DNA of 20,587 nt from IMG/VR virus record IMGVR_UViG_3300021139_000193, positions 1-20,587 of that record, one strand, 5' to 3'. Numbering within the stretch: position 1 is the stretch's first letter; each line of letters begins with the position of its first letter. A program made the translations under genes and the position numbers. The notes beneath the pieces were generated by a model. It saw nothing but the letters and a program-made list of their open reading frames with translations. It was not told where the DNA came from and searched no databases. Source of the stretch: a virus. Of this stretch, positions 1-9,400 are shown in pieces.

Positions 1-151
1 ACCTGTTATACCTTGAGCGCCTTGTATACCAGTTGAACCAGTAGTACCTTGAGATCCTGTTGAACCTGTTATACCTTGAGCGCCTTGTATACCAGTTGAA
101 CCAGTAGTACCTTGAGATCCTGTTGAACCTGTTATACCTTGAGCGCCTTGT
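1..151 (-). repeat. 63-bp perfect tandem repeat in the collagen-like tract
   Basis: Bases 1-63 and 64-126 are identical. Bases 127-151 repeat the first 25 bases before the sequence diverges. Each unit encodes 21 residues, that is seven Gly-X-Y triplets (GIT, GAQ, GIQ, GST, GTT, GSQ, GST in some order). The array reaches the window edge, so the copy number is at least two and may be higher. Because 63 is a multiple of three, gain or loss of a unit would keep the frame and only change stalk length. Confidence 0.95.
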
Positions 152-3100
152 GATCCAGTAGAACCTGTTGGACCAGTTGGTCCAGTATAACCTTGAGAAC
201 CTGTTGGCCCAGTTGGTCCAGTATAGCCTTGAGAACCAGTTGGTCCAGTTGACCCTGTTGGACCAGTCGGACCAGTTGGTCCTGTTGGACCAGTTGAACC
301 TTGTGTTCCTGTTGGACCTTGAGCGGCATTAGTAATCGCAAACGAAACGTTCGCGTTGCCATTAATTCCTGGAGAAACTGTTGCAAGAACATATGTGCTA
401 TTTACAAAGTTAATACCAGCGGCAGCATTAATTGTTGATAAGCTATTTTGTGAAACTCTTACTGTATTTGCAGCTGTGTTTGCTGCAGCATATGCATTTA
501 TTCCTGTGGTGTAAGCTGTATTGGCTTGTCCATAAGCATTTGTAGCTGTTGTGTAAGCAGTATTTGCTTGAGCATATGCAGCTAAAGCATTCGCACCAAC
601 GTAATTGACAGCACTTAATGTTGCAACGTTATAAGCGTCAACAGTTGTTGTTGAGCTTGAAAGGTTTTGTGTTGTAATTAAGGTGTAGGTTAATGATGGG
701 TTTGCATCGTTTGATGTAATTTGCCAAACATTAGCAGTGCATGCAAAAAATACAGAAGCATTAACACCAAGTGTTGATCCTCTGTAAACTGAAAAATATC
801 CATTTAAATCGTTTACTGCACCATTTCTAATTTGCAACACGTTGGTTGCATAAATTAATGGACCAGAGAATGTGGTATTATTAGCAACAGTCAAGTTATA
901 AAATACTGCATTTCCGTTTAATACTTGGAATGGACCACCAGGAGATGCACTTGGGAAATATAAAGTGCCAATATTAGCAGTTGAAAGGTTTGCTGTGGTT
1001 GCAGAGAAAGCTACTGCATTAGCATTTGTAGTGTTGCTATTAGCAATTCCTGCTGAAGAAACATTCAATGTTCCAACAGTTTCGCTGGTCACGTTTAATG
1101 TTCCAACAGTTTCGCTAGTGACATTCAATGTTGCAATTGTCGCAGAAGCAATGTTAGCTTTAGCGCCAGTCGCATTAACATTCAGAGTTGCAATATTAGA
1201 TGTGATTACATTTTCTGAGTATACATTTAATTGTGTGTATACATTGGCAACAGAAATCTGAGCATTTGTGGTATAGCTGTTTGCGATTCCTGCTGAAGTC
1301 ACATTCAATGTTCCAACTGTTCCATTAGTTACATTCAATGTTCCGACTGTTTCGTTGGTGACATTTAAAGTCACAACAGTCTCATTGATTACGTTTAGTG
1401 TTCCAACAGTTTCGTTAGTTACGTTTAATGTTCCAACAGTTTCGTTAGTTACGTTTAATGTTCCAACAGTCTCACTAACGACATTTAAAATATTAACATT
1501 ACCAGTCGCGACATTTAGAGTGACCGCATTAGACTGTACAACGTTTAACGTATTGACATTACCAGTTGCGACATTTAATGTGACTGCATTAGCTTGACTG
1601 ATATTTGCAGTCGAGATGTTAGCGGTAGCAACATTTAATATGCCTGAAACAGTCTCGTTAGTTACATTTAATGTTGCGACAGTTTCATTAGTTACGTTTA
1701 ATGTTGCGACAGTTTCATTAGTTACGTTTAGTGTTCCAACTGTTTCATTAGTTACATTTAATGTTCCGACTGTTTCATTGGTAACATTTAAAGTCACAAC
1801 AGTTTCATTAGTTACATTTAGTGTTCCAACAGTTTCGTTGGTCACATTCAACGTTGCGACTGTTGCAGAAGCAATGTTAGCAATTGCGCCAACAGCATTC
1901 ACATTTAGAGTTGCAATATTAGATGTAATTACATTTTCTGAGAACACGTTTAATTGATTGTAAACGTTTGCCACAGAAATCTGAGCATTTGTAGTGTAGC
2001 TGTTTGCGATAGTGACATTAGCAATATTGGCAATTGAGCCAACAGCATTAACATTCAGTGTTGCAATATTAGAAGTAATCAAATTACCAGAATAAACATT
2101 TAATTGACTATAGACATTAGCAAAAGATATCTGTGCATTAGTTGTATAGCTGTTCGCAATACCAACGTTTGCAATGTTCGCTTTAGCGCCAGTGGCATTA
2201 ACATTTAATGTAGCAATATTTGAAGTAATTACATTCTCAGAGAATATGTTCGCTTGAGTGTATACATTAGCTGTTGAAATTTGAGCATTAGTTGTTACAC
2301 TGTTTGCGATTGTGGTATTTGCGATATTAGCAATTGCGCCAACAGCATTTACGTTTAGCGTTGCAATGTTAGCAGTTACAATATTACCTGTTGCAATATT
2401 GGCTAACATTGTTACGTTAGCATTAGTTGTTGTTGTGTTCCAACTTACAACCAAGTTAGAATGAACATTAGTATTCGCTACGACATCTAGTGTGCCAGTA
2501 ACGTTAGCTGTTTGGAATACGTTAAGAGTTTTAGCAATAGTTGCGTTTTGAGAAACTGTTAATCCTGAATATAGATTAGCATTTGCGCTAACTTCTAATG
2601 TTGACATCGCATTAATAGAACCAAACACGTTAGCGTTTGCAGCAATACCACTTGAGATACCAACCATCAAATTACCAGTGTAGGTATTTGATGCTACGTT
2701 GATGCCGTTTCCTGTTGGTTTTGTAAAATATACTGTGTTGGCAATATTCATTGTACCAGTATTGGCTGCAGTGATATTGCCAGCAATATTAAAAATTACA
2801 TTGGCGCCAAGAAGAGTGCTTAGAGTTGTTCCGACAGTATTGGCGCCAGTAAACACAACATAACCGTTAGCGTTTACATTTTGACCCCAAATTTGTACAT
2901 TAGAAATAAGATTTTTTGTTTGGGCGGTGTTAGCAACTTGAACCAACACATTGGCGTTGTCGTAAATTGCATTTAAACCGTCAACAAGAATATCGCCAGT
3001 GTCATGAATATAACCAGCTGTTAAAGCGTTGGCTACAGAAGCATCAGCACCGACAATAAGAATTGTACCACTGGTGCAAGCGAGATAAAGAGGACCAGCA

Positions 3101-3246
3101 CCTGGACCAAAAGTCATACCACCTGCGTCTTTGTAATACAAAGAATTTCTTAATTGGTTTGCACCGTTAGCGAGATTGTTGGTTGCAATACGCCATTCAT
3201 CGAACGTATTCGCTTGTTGAATATAGGTTATATTTGCGTTAGCCAT
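1..3246 (-). CDS. Giant repeat-rich, collagen-like tail fibre protein (3' end outside window)
   Basis: I checked every codon from 3246 to 1 on the minus strand: no stop occurs, so at least 1082 residues are encoded and the gene continues past the left edge. A TAA directly precedes the ATG, fixing the start; GAGGA lies four bases upstream. Residues 1-60 ([33 protein letters not shown]) look like the N-terminal anchor found on marine T4-like fibres. Residues 200-300 are NAT/NV-rich strands. Residues 303-462 are 50-residue repeats, 463-534 and 590-644 are 10-residue [10 protein letters not shown] repeats, another 50-residue-type unit follows, and about three more decads end near residue 730. Residues 760-885 are a non-repetitive domain ([33 protein letters not shown]). 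Residues 885-925 are '[11 protein letters not shown]' repeats. Residues 977-1082 are uninterrupted Gly-X-Y. A trimeric fibre is likely; receptor and tip domain are outside the window. Confidence 0.9.
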   Translation of the reverse strand, partial: MANANITYIQQANTFDEWRIATNNLANGANQLRNSLYYKDAGGMTFGPGAGPLYLACTSGTILIVGADASVANALTAGYIHDTGDILVDGLNAIYDNANVLVQVANTAQTKNLISNVQIWGQNVNANGYVVFTGANTVGTTLSTLLGANVIFNIAGNITAANTGTMNIANTVYFTKPTGNGINVASNTYTGNLMVGISSGIAANANVFGSINAMSTLEVSANANLYSGLTVSQNATIAKTLNVFQTANVTGTLDVVANTNVHSNLVVSWNTTTTNANVTMLANIATGNIVTANIATLNVNAVGAIANIANTTIANSVTTNAQISTANVYTQANIFSENVITSNIATLNVNATGAKANIANVGIANSYTTNAQISFANVYSQLNVYSGNLITSNIATLNVNAVGSIANIANVTIANSYTTNAQISVANVYNQLNVFSENVITSNIATLNVNAVGAIANIASATVATLNVTNETVGTLNVTNETVVTLNVTNETVGTLNVTNETVGTLNVTNETVATLNVTNETVATLNVTNETVSGILNVATANISTANISQANAVTLNVATGNVNTLNVVQSNAVTLNVATGNVNILNVVSETVGTLNVTNETVGTLNVTNETVGTLNVINETVVTLNVTNETVGTLNVTNGTVGTLNVTSAGIANSYTTNAQISVANVYTQLNVYSENVITSNIATLNVNATGAKANIASATIATLNVTSETVGTLNVTSETVGTLNVSSAGIANSNTTNANAVAFSATTANLSTANIGTLYFPSASPGGPFQVLNGNAVFYNLTVANNTTFSGPLIYATNVLQIRNGAVNDLNGYFSVYRGSTLGVNASVFFACTANVWQITSNDANPSLTYTLITTQNLSSSTTTVDAYNVATLSAVNYVGANALAAYAQANTAYTTATNAYGQANTAYTTGINAYAAANTAANTVRVSQNSLSTINAAAGINFVNSTYVLATVSPGINGNANVSFAITNAAQGPTGTQGSTGPTGPTGPTGPTGSTGPTGSQGYTGPTGPTGSQGYTGPTGPTGSTGSQGAQGITGSTGSQGTTGSTGIQGAQGITGSTGSQGTTGSTGIQGAQGITG
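172..243 (-). repeat. 36-bp near-perfect tandem repeat in the collagen-like tract
   Basis: The stretch starting at 172 and the one starting at 208 are near copies offset by 36 bases, differing at a few positions. Each encodes twelve residues of the pattern [12 protein letters not shown]. It is an older or shorter duplication in the same Gly-X-Y tract as the 63-bp array. Confidence 0.8.
478..603 (-). repeat. Short [11 protein letters not shown] repeats in the fibre
   Basis: About four short repeats with the pattern [32 protein letters not shown]. They probably form a helical neck between the non-repetitive domain and the segment before the collagen-like tract. Ala/Asn-rich helical repeats of this type occur in other marine phage fibres. 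Confidence 0.75.
1063..1140 (-). repeat. 30-bp (10-residue) repeats, block C
   Basis: Two full and one partial copy of [10 protein letters not shown], ending in '[12 protein letters not shown]'. The Asn to Ser change at the sixth position sets it apart from blocks A and B. It closes the repeat array before the non-repetitive domain. Confidence 0.85.
1312..1485 (-). repeat. 30-bp (10-residue) repeats, block B
   Basis: About six copies of the [10 protein letters not shown] unit with changes such as [18 protein letters not shown] and TLNVTNGTV. Separated from block A by a related but irregular stretch of [11 protein letters not shown] type. Some neighbouring units around 1395-1460 are nearly identical at DNA level, indicating recent duplication. 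Confidence 0.9.
1645..1860 (-). repeat. 30-bp (10-residue) repeats, block A
   Basis: Seven consecutive copies of TLNVTNETV separated by one variable residue (A, G or V), encoded by diverged 30-bp units. Most differences between copies are synonymous, so the protein repeat is better conserved than the DNA. Confidence 0.93.
1870..2340 (-). repeat. 150-bp (50-residue) super-repeats in the fibre
   Basis: The same codon series (plus strand GCC-AAC/AGT-...-GCATT) recurs at 2338, 2188, 2038 and 1888, exactly 150 bases apart. Each unit encodes a variant of '[10 protein letters not shown]', '[10 protein letters not shown]', '[12 protein letters not shown]', '[14 protein letters not shown]'. Fifty residues equal five 10-residue steps, so the super-repeat stays in register with the decapeptide blocks on either side. 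Another copy lies near 1141-1300. Confidence 0.9.
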
Positions 3247-3250
3247 TTAA

Positions 3251-3255
3251 TCCTC
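3251..3255 (-). promoter_or_regulatory. Shine-Dalgarno of the fibre gene
   Basis: Minus-strand GAGGA lies four bases before the ATG at 3246 and overlaps the TGA stop of the small coiled-coil gene. A TAA lies immediately before the ATG in the same frame, so no start further upstream is possible. Confidence 0.75.
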
Positions 3256-3475
3256 AATCTCTTTTATTTACTAATGCCTGCAGTAATTGTTTAATTTCAG
3301 ACACGTCTGATTTTATCTTATTTATTTCTTCGTCACGAGCCTTCTCTTTTTCAATTTGTTTCATTCTCAATTCATGCTGTCTTACAATATTAAGATCTGT
3401 GTTCAAAATAGCCCCTGTTTTGGTGTCTTTTACCAAATACTCATGATCTTTTACTTTCACATAATTACTGTTCAT
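3254..3475 (-). CDS. Small coiled-coil protein upstream of fibre gene
   Basis: 73 residues. The first 30 (YVKVKDHEYLVKDTKTGAIL then NTDLN) form a small beta-like head in which the 'VKD..TGAILNTD' pattern is prominent. Residues 33-73 form one charged helix with hydrophobic heptad spacing (IEKEKARDEEINKIKSDVSE, IKQLLQALV), so a coiled coil is likely. Small proteins with this head-plus-helix layout are common next to structural genes of T4-like marine phages, and their function is not established. The start lies two bases after the previous stop. A GGA inside the end of the upstream gene serves as a weak ribosome site. Its stop codon TGA overlaps the fibre Shine-Dalgarno, so its translation probably feeds the fibre gene. 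It could be a virion linker, a fibre trimerisation helper or a non-structural factor. Confidence 0.8.
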   Translation of the reverse strand: MNSNYVKVKDHEYLVKDTKTGAILNTDLNIVRQHELRMKQIEKEKARDEEINKIKSDVSEIKQLLQALVNKRD

Positions 3476-3477
3476 AA

Positions 3478-6447
3478 TTATCCAGCTGGGTATGCAGCCA
3501 CCTTCAATCCAGACAACACAGGAACAGTAGTTGGATCAGAAGCCAATAGAACCAACTTAATAGCGAAATATTTAAATGTTCCACCAAGAGGATACAATAC
3601 ACCGTTTTGTGTGTATGACAATTTACCGCTTGGTTGTCCGTTTACAAGAGGACTTGGAGCGTACATAATTTGAACTGGTGTTGATAAGTCTGGAGAAACA
3701 GGTTGGTTTACAGCAGACATTAATTGCCATTTTGTGTTGCTAAATGGAGTTGTATCAGATGAAGATAGAACTTTATAATATGCAACAACGTTTGCACCAT
3801 TTGGAACAATACCAGTTACCCAAACGCGAAGATCGCCAGCGTCAAATCCATCGGCTAGAACAATTTGTTTGGTGATATATCTTGAAAGAGCATTACCACC
3901 AGATGATTGATCTTCACCAGCAATACTTACAGTAATTGAGTTACAGCTTCCTGGAGTTGTATCAGTGATTGTTGCTGTTGGAGTTGTAATATATCCAGAA
4001 CCATAATTAGTCATGGTGATTCCAGTAATTACATTTTTGCTTCCGTTTGGAGCAACAGCAAGAATGTTAGAGTTAGCAACGTATCCAGTAGCTTGGACAC
4101 CTGAGGTTAGATTTGGCGCACTAAATGTGACGCTTATATTTGCATTATTGCTGTGCCCACCTGAATCGTTGCTAATTGAGATGATATTTGGATAAATTGA
4201 GGCATTGTCGACAATATTAGTTGTGACAACAGCACTCAATGATTCCTCATTATACATTGGAGAAATATCTGGATCATATGACTGAATGTCAACTTGCATT
4301 TGTAGAGATGCGTTGTTTCCAGGAAGAATGTATCTTCTCTTGCCAGTTCCAGCATTTAGATAATATGACTTAGCGAAGTTGAATGGAATTCCTGGAGTAA
4401 CTTCAGTATATGTTGGATCCAAGTAGAATGTATTAGATGTGCTATTGAATAATGTAGATTCAATGGCATATGTAATGTATGTTGACGGTAGAGTGAAATC
4501 AATAGATTGTGTTGTAATAGAGTCAACAAGCACAGGAGTAGTTGTTGGCTGAATAGTGTAATCTAATGTAACAGGAGCTTGACTAAATTGTGCTTTATTC
4601 AACACAAACATTAAATTCTGATTAGGTACAGGATTAAACGCTGACGAGTTTTGACTGTTAAAGAATCCACCAACAAACCCTGTTGATGAAACTCTAGCAG
4701 CATTATTTCCGCTTGTTAAATCAGTTCCACCAATTTGAGAAACGTAAAGTTCATAGTCTGGAGATGGAGTTGACACAACAATAGCATATTGTGTTGATGG
4801 ATTCAAATATACAGGATCTGGGAAAGAGAACTTAGTTACAGTTATATTATTCGCATTTGATGTATTTGAATCAGGAACAGTAGAAATAGCAACATTTTGA
4901 CTTTGAACAACAGAAGTTGCAATTATATTTGATGTTGGTATACCATTAGAAACTGTGCAAATTTGTAATGTTACTGGGAATTGGTTTGACAATCCAACAG
5001 GTTTTGCGCTGAACCACAAGTCAACAGATGTTGCAAAAATACCATAATTTTGTGTTGTACTTTTAGGAGGAGGAGTTGTAAATATTTGAGCAATTGGCGC
5101 GATAGTTGGACTTGATGCTGGTGCATTTGAATAGTTGTAAAGACCATTCGCAAGAGGAGCAGATGAAGTATCAACAACTAATGTATTGATTCTTGATGGA
5201 GAACCACCACCTGGACTTGTTGGAGTTCCATTAACGCTAATTGTTTGATTATATCCAAAAGAGGTATAGCTGGCTTGAGCCAACATTGTCGCGTTAGGAT
5301 CATTAACAGTCGTAGTATCAGTGATTGTGAATACTCTAGTTCCTGATAAGAATGAAACTCCAGGATTTTCTGGTAATTGATAAATTCCGCAAAGAACACC
5401 ATTCTCATCAGTAAATGGTAATGGATATCCTGTTGAATATGTTGATGTACCGTCAAGAGTTGGACTCAAGTTAGCATCTAAATTCAACACTGTGTTTCCA
5501 GTCTGAGCAATAACAGAAAGAACGTTAGCGCTCTGACCGTATCCAGTTCCTGATGTAATAAAGATTGTATTTTGGTTTGCGTATCCTGGATTACCTTGAA
5601 CGATTACAGTATTCGCATTAGCAACTGTAGATACAATTCCAGAAACATGATTGTAACCGCTTACAGAATTTGATAAAGATGTTATTGATTTTGTCAAGTT
5701 TACAAAAATAGTATTATTCAAGAATTTAGAACCACCAGTTCCTGATGGTAAAATTCCAGTTGTTCCAACAACTGTTGTTGTATTTGCATTATACAACCAT
5801 GTGTTACTATTTGTTGAGAATCCTGAAGAGTTAGCGTTCAATGTTCCATAAATTGGTGATAGGACAAGAACATTATTTGCATAATCAAAATATTCTACCA
5901 TTCCAGTAAAAGTATTTGAATTGATCAACACTCCATTAGTGCGCAAGCTGGTTATCGATGCAGTTTGAGCAGTTGGATATTGGTAAATCACATCGCCAGA
6001 ATTAAATGTTGATGATGTTATGGTGTTACCAGAAAGAGCACCTAATGAGATAGAAACATAATTTTCATTTAAGAAGATTTGACCACCATTGTTTGCAATT
6101 GATAGATTTGGTGGAGATGTTCCAAGAACAGTAGCGAACCCATATGTTGATGGACAATAAATCATATCGTCAACATCATTGACTGTGGCATTGTTTCCAG
6201 TGTCAACAATTAAAGTAGAAGCATTTTGAACAAAACGATTAACGTTAGTGCTGTCAAAGAAAAAGTATGCACCTTTATATGGTCTCAAGTTTTGAGCAAA
6301 AAACTCAACTTGATTGGTTCTCATATAAGGTATTGGTGTATTAGTCAACACAACTTGACTTGGTGTAATTGTTGGCACAGTATTTTGACCACCTGATGGT
6401 GATCCTTCTCTGAATCCATTTAATGTACTGCTTAATAATATTGACAT
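3478..6447 (-). CDS. 989-residue virion structural protein (baseplate/fibre-associated)
   Basis: No T4 homologue is recognised, but several segments are typical of T4-like marine phage structural proteins. Residues 40-75 read 'PYMRTNQVEFFAQNLRPYKG' then 'YFFFDSTNVNRFV'. Residues 467-570 look like a beta-sandwich domain (NYGIFATSVDLWFSAKP, FPVTLQIC, DPVYLNPSTQYAIVVSTPSP, YELYVSQIGG) found in tail and baseplate proteins of such phages. Residues 855-915 (SRYITKQIVLADGFDAGDLR, VVAYYKVLSSSDTTPF) and the final 'GTFKYFAIKLVLLAS' strand form a conserved end domain. Residues 275-337 carry the 'SGTGYGQ...LSPTLDGTS' module shared with the gp7-position protein, and 803-832 carry one GxGY unit. A GGA about five bases before the start is a weak Shine-Dalgarno at the end of a 21-base gap that also has GGAAAAG. 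Its place between the DUF4815 gene and the fibre suggests an outer baseplate or fibre-connector role. Confidence 0.82.
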   Translation of the reverse strand: MSILLSSTLNGFREGSPSGGQNTVPTITPSQVVLTNTPIPYMRTNQVEFFAQNLRPYKGAYFFFDSTNVNRFVQNASTLIVDTGNNATVNDVDDMIYCPSTYGFATVLGTSPPNLSIANNGGQIFLNENYVSISLGALSGNTITSSTFNSGDVIYQYPTAQTASITSLRTNGVLINSNTFTGMVEYFDYANNVLVLSPIYGTLNANSSGFSTNSNTWLYNANTTTVVGTTGILPSGTGGSKFLNNTIFVNLTKSITSLSNSVSGYNHVSGIVSTVANANTVIVQGNPGYANQNTIFITSGTGYGQSANVLSVIAQTGNTVLNLDANLSPTLDGTSTYSTGYPLPFTDENGVLCGIYQLPENPGVSFLSGTRVFTITDTTTVNDPNATMLAQASYTSFGYNQTISVNGTPTSPGGGSPSRINTLVVDTSSAPLANGLYNYSNAPASSPTIAPIAQIFTTPPPKSTTQNYGIFATSVDLWFSAKPVGLSNQFPVTLQICTVSNGIPTSNIIATSVVQSQNVAISTVPDSNTSNANNITVTKFSFPDPVYLNPSTQYAIVVSTPSPDYELYVSQIGGTDLTSGNNAARVSSTGFVGGFFNSQNSSAFNPVPNQNLMFVLNKAQFSQAPVTLDYTIQPTTTPVLVDSITTQSIDFTLPSTYITYAIESTLFNSTSNTFYLDPTYTEVTPGIPFNFAKSYYLNAGTGKRRYILPGNNASLQMQVDIQSYDPDISPMYNEESLSAVVTTNIVDNASIYPNIISISNDSGGHSNNANISVTFSAPNLTSGVQATGYVANSNILAVAPNGSKNVITGITMTNYGSGYITTPTATITDTTPGSCNSITVSIAGEDQSSGGNALSRYITKQIVLADGFDAGDLRVWVTGIVPNGANVVAYYKVLSSSDTTPFSNTKWQLMSAVNQPVSPDLSTPVQIMYAPSPLVNGQPSGKLSYTQNGVLYPLGGTFKYFAIKLVLLASDPTTVPVLSGLKVAAYPAG

Positions 6448-6468
6448 TCTACTTTTCCGTTAAAGTTG

Positions 6469-9400
6469 TTAAGCTAATCTAGTGTTTGGGTCAGCTTTTG
6501 CTGTAGATGGATCTGTATCTTCCGAAGAAGTTCCTGGAGGAGAAGTTTGAACTGTAGCTACTCCGCCAATAGAAGCGTTAAAATAAACTGAAGAGACTGA
6601 TCCAAGTTGAACTTCTCTCAATTGTCCGCCAACTGATGTTGTGGTAATTGTTCTGCTTGTAGGATTTCCAGGAATTACTCCAGTTCCAACAATAGGTTTA
6701 GTGTTGCTGGTGACTGGTGGTGGGTTATTTGGTTGATCATAATTTGCAGGAATTAATGTCTGGCTATAGAAATAATCTATTTGCGGAGACAATGCAATAT
6801 GTCCTAAGAACTCACCAAATGCATATGGTTGAACTTCTATAGAAGTTGTTGCAGTATTTTGAGTGATAATTGGAGATTCTGTAAAAATTAACGATGTTGT
6901 TTTATCATTAGTGTTTTGGAAGAATGCACCAGTATTAGTTTTTCCAGTAAAATCAAATTTAATTGGAGTTTGTGTAATTAGTGGAATACAATTACCTGAA
7001 ACAAATGATACAGAAATATCTGGATTGTTTACATCAAGAATACTGTTATCATTAAATGAGTCAGTTACAGCACCATAAACATTCTTGACAGCGCTTCCAT
7101 TTTGATATGCAACAGATTGTTGAAGAACGCTTTGTTGTAATTGGCTCAGAACAACATATTGTTCAATAGCAGTTATTCTTCTATCTAAATTGCCAATGTC
7201 AGCCATTGTATATCTTTGGTTGTTGACATATGTCAATCCGACATTAGAACTGTAATATGTGTACGCTGGTACATTAATATTATACAATGTCATTGAATTT
7301 TCAGAATCAGGTGGAGCAACTGGAGTCAATGATGGTGTTCCAGAAATCAACTTAAATGTTTGTGTTGATGATAGCGCCAACTTGTCTATTCTTGGAAGAT
7401 AATAAGAATAGTTTAACTCCATTGGATATTCAGGATCAGGAGTAATAAACGGAGAAAGCGTAAATGTTGCTACATTTGACAATGTACCAATAGTTCTTGT
7501 TGGTCTAAAGTCGATAGTATCTCTTAAATTAATTTGTCCTAATTTAGCGGAGTTGTATACTGGAATTGCGCCAGATGCATATATTGATGATGAGTATGAA
7601 TCGGCGTTGAAGAATCCAGCTGTTGTATCGTGATTAAAGAATTGAGTTACAACAAGAACTTGACCTTGTGGTGCTGGATATCCAGGCTTCAATGTTATTG
7701 AACCGTGGTCATAATAGTTATCTGTTTGTCCAGTAGAGAATGTAAAGCTTGATGTCAAATCAATTGCATTTACTGTATTTGGAGCATATGATAAGTTTCC
7801 AGAATCATAAACTTTAACAATATTTACAATGTCTGGAACATATAGACTTTGTGGAACACCAGCAGTTAAACTTGTAATTGGTGAGCTGCCGTTGAACCAG
7901 ATGTATCCAGTTGAAGTATTTACGCTGACGCCAGTGACACCAAGAACAGCTGTTGCAGTTGATGGAATGTCATAAGTTTGTAACTGAACGAATGCGTTTG
8001 CTGGAACTAATGTCTTTGTTCTACGAGCATAAGTTTCAGCACCAGTTGGATTACCTTCTTGGACTGTGAAAATAATATCACCAGTAAATGTGCCGCCGCT
8101 TGCGACATTAATTGTCATGCTTGTTGGTGAGGTTTGGTAAATACCATTTCCTGAAGTACATGCACCGCCGTTCTTATTAAAGACGATAACAGTACCGTTC
8201 GCTAATGTGCTTCCTGTGTTGCTCTTAACGACAACGAACACATCTTCGTTTGCAAGAATGTCGCTGACCCAACCGTTTGTGACACCAAAGGTTAGAACTT
8301 CAGTACCAGTGTTTAAACCAGAACCTGATGAAATTGTTAAATTACCAGAAGCGAATGTTTGAGAAAGTAAAGTCTTTCTTGAATAGAAAGAAACTTTGCT
8401 AATTGAATTTTGAGAAACATAGCTGTTTGGTAATGGGAACAACAATGTGTTGTAACCAGTGCTTTGATAGACGATTGTGTTTCCTGGAATAGTTGATCCT
8501 GGAGTTACAGAAGTTTGACCCAATGGTGAAATATCCAACACAGGATAAACGCCACCATTGATTGCATTTTGAGTTGCATAGACATTAGCAGCAGTATATG
8601 TTGCTGGAGTCTGCACCATTGTTTGAATACTTTGTGTTCCGTAATTTAACACAAATTGAGTATTTGGGCTTGGTAGTTGACTGAATGGAACGTCAACATA
8701 AAGAGCGCCATTTGAAGTATCATGGGTGACTACGTTTCTAACGTCACCTGATGAGTTACCTGCAACAATGCTAATTGTTGTGCCAATATAAGCATTAGCA
8801 ACAGTTGAGAAGTATGCAGGAAGACTCAAATAACGTGTATTAGAAGAAACGTTTCCAGCATTAGCAGTAATCGGATTTGTTTTGATATCTGTCAAATATG
8901 CATAAAAAGAATTTGATCCAGCATATTCAATATCTCTGATTCTTGCTGTACCAATTTTTGTATTAGAATATGCCCATTGGTTTGCTGTGTTAATTTGAGC
9001 TGATGTGATCATGTGAAGATCAACATTCGGGAATTGTGTCAAATTAAAGAATCCAGCATTACCTGAGTGGACATTTGTTGTTGTCACATAGTTACCATAA
9101 TCTAAAGTTAAGAAATAACTGTTAGATGTATTTGTAGATCTAGCTTTATCAACAACAATAGAAATTTTACCAGTTGTATCAAACTCGTATCCTTTAACGT
9201 ATGCTCTGCCTGGAGCAATGTCTAATAGGAAAGTTGCATTATTAGAATCAGCGGTATTATCAGCAGCTGTAACAATAAATGGTTTTACAGTAAAGTTGCC
9301 TGATTGATCATATGTTCTTTGAGCAAGAACTGGATTGTTGATGTATTGATTTCCAAGCTGACTTGTTACAACACCATTTTCAATAGTCATCAATCTGATG

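Larger units (their letters stand above)
1..318 (-). other. Collagen-like Gly-X-Y tract (residues 977-1082 of the fibre)
   Basis: Thirty-five consecutive Gly-X-Y triplets plus one Gly are encoded, with no interruption. Frequent triplets are [18 protein letters not shown] and GTT. Thr or Gln fills nearly every Y position and Pro occurs only at X. This suits a triple helix made without proline hydroxylation, as in bacterial and phage collagen-like proteins. Confidence 0.95.

Noticed and set aside
132-392. Minus-strand 86-residue frame rich in Gln, Leu and Val
   Set aside because: It is an alternative frame of the collagen-like tract; the Gly-X-Y frame is continuous with the fibre start and far more convincing.
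1063-1860. CRISPR-like array of 30-bp repeats
   Set aside because: Units are directly adjacent with no unique spacers, are diverged at synonymous sites, and encode a regular in-frame decapeptide.
965-1957. Plus-strand open frames with [10 protein letters not shown]-type repeats
   Set aside because: They are the reverse complement of the in-frame TLNVTNETV repeats of the fibre gene; repetition removes stops from the opposite strand. No ribosome site or known domain supports them.
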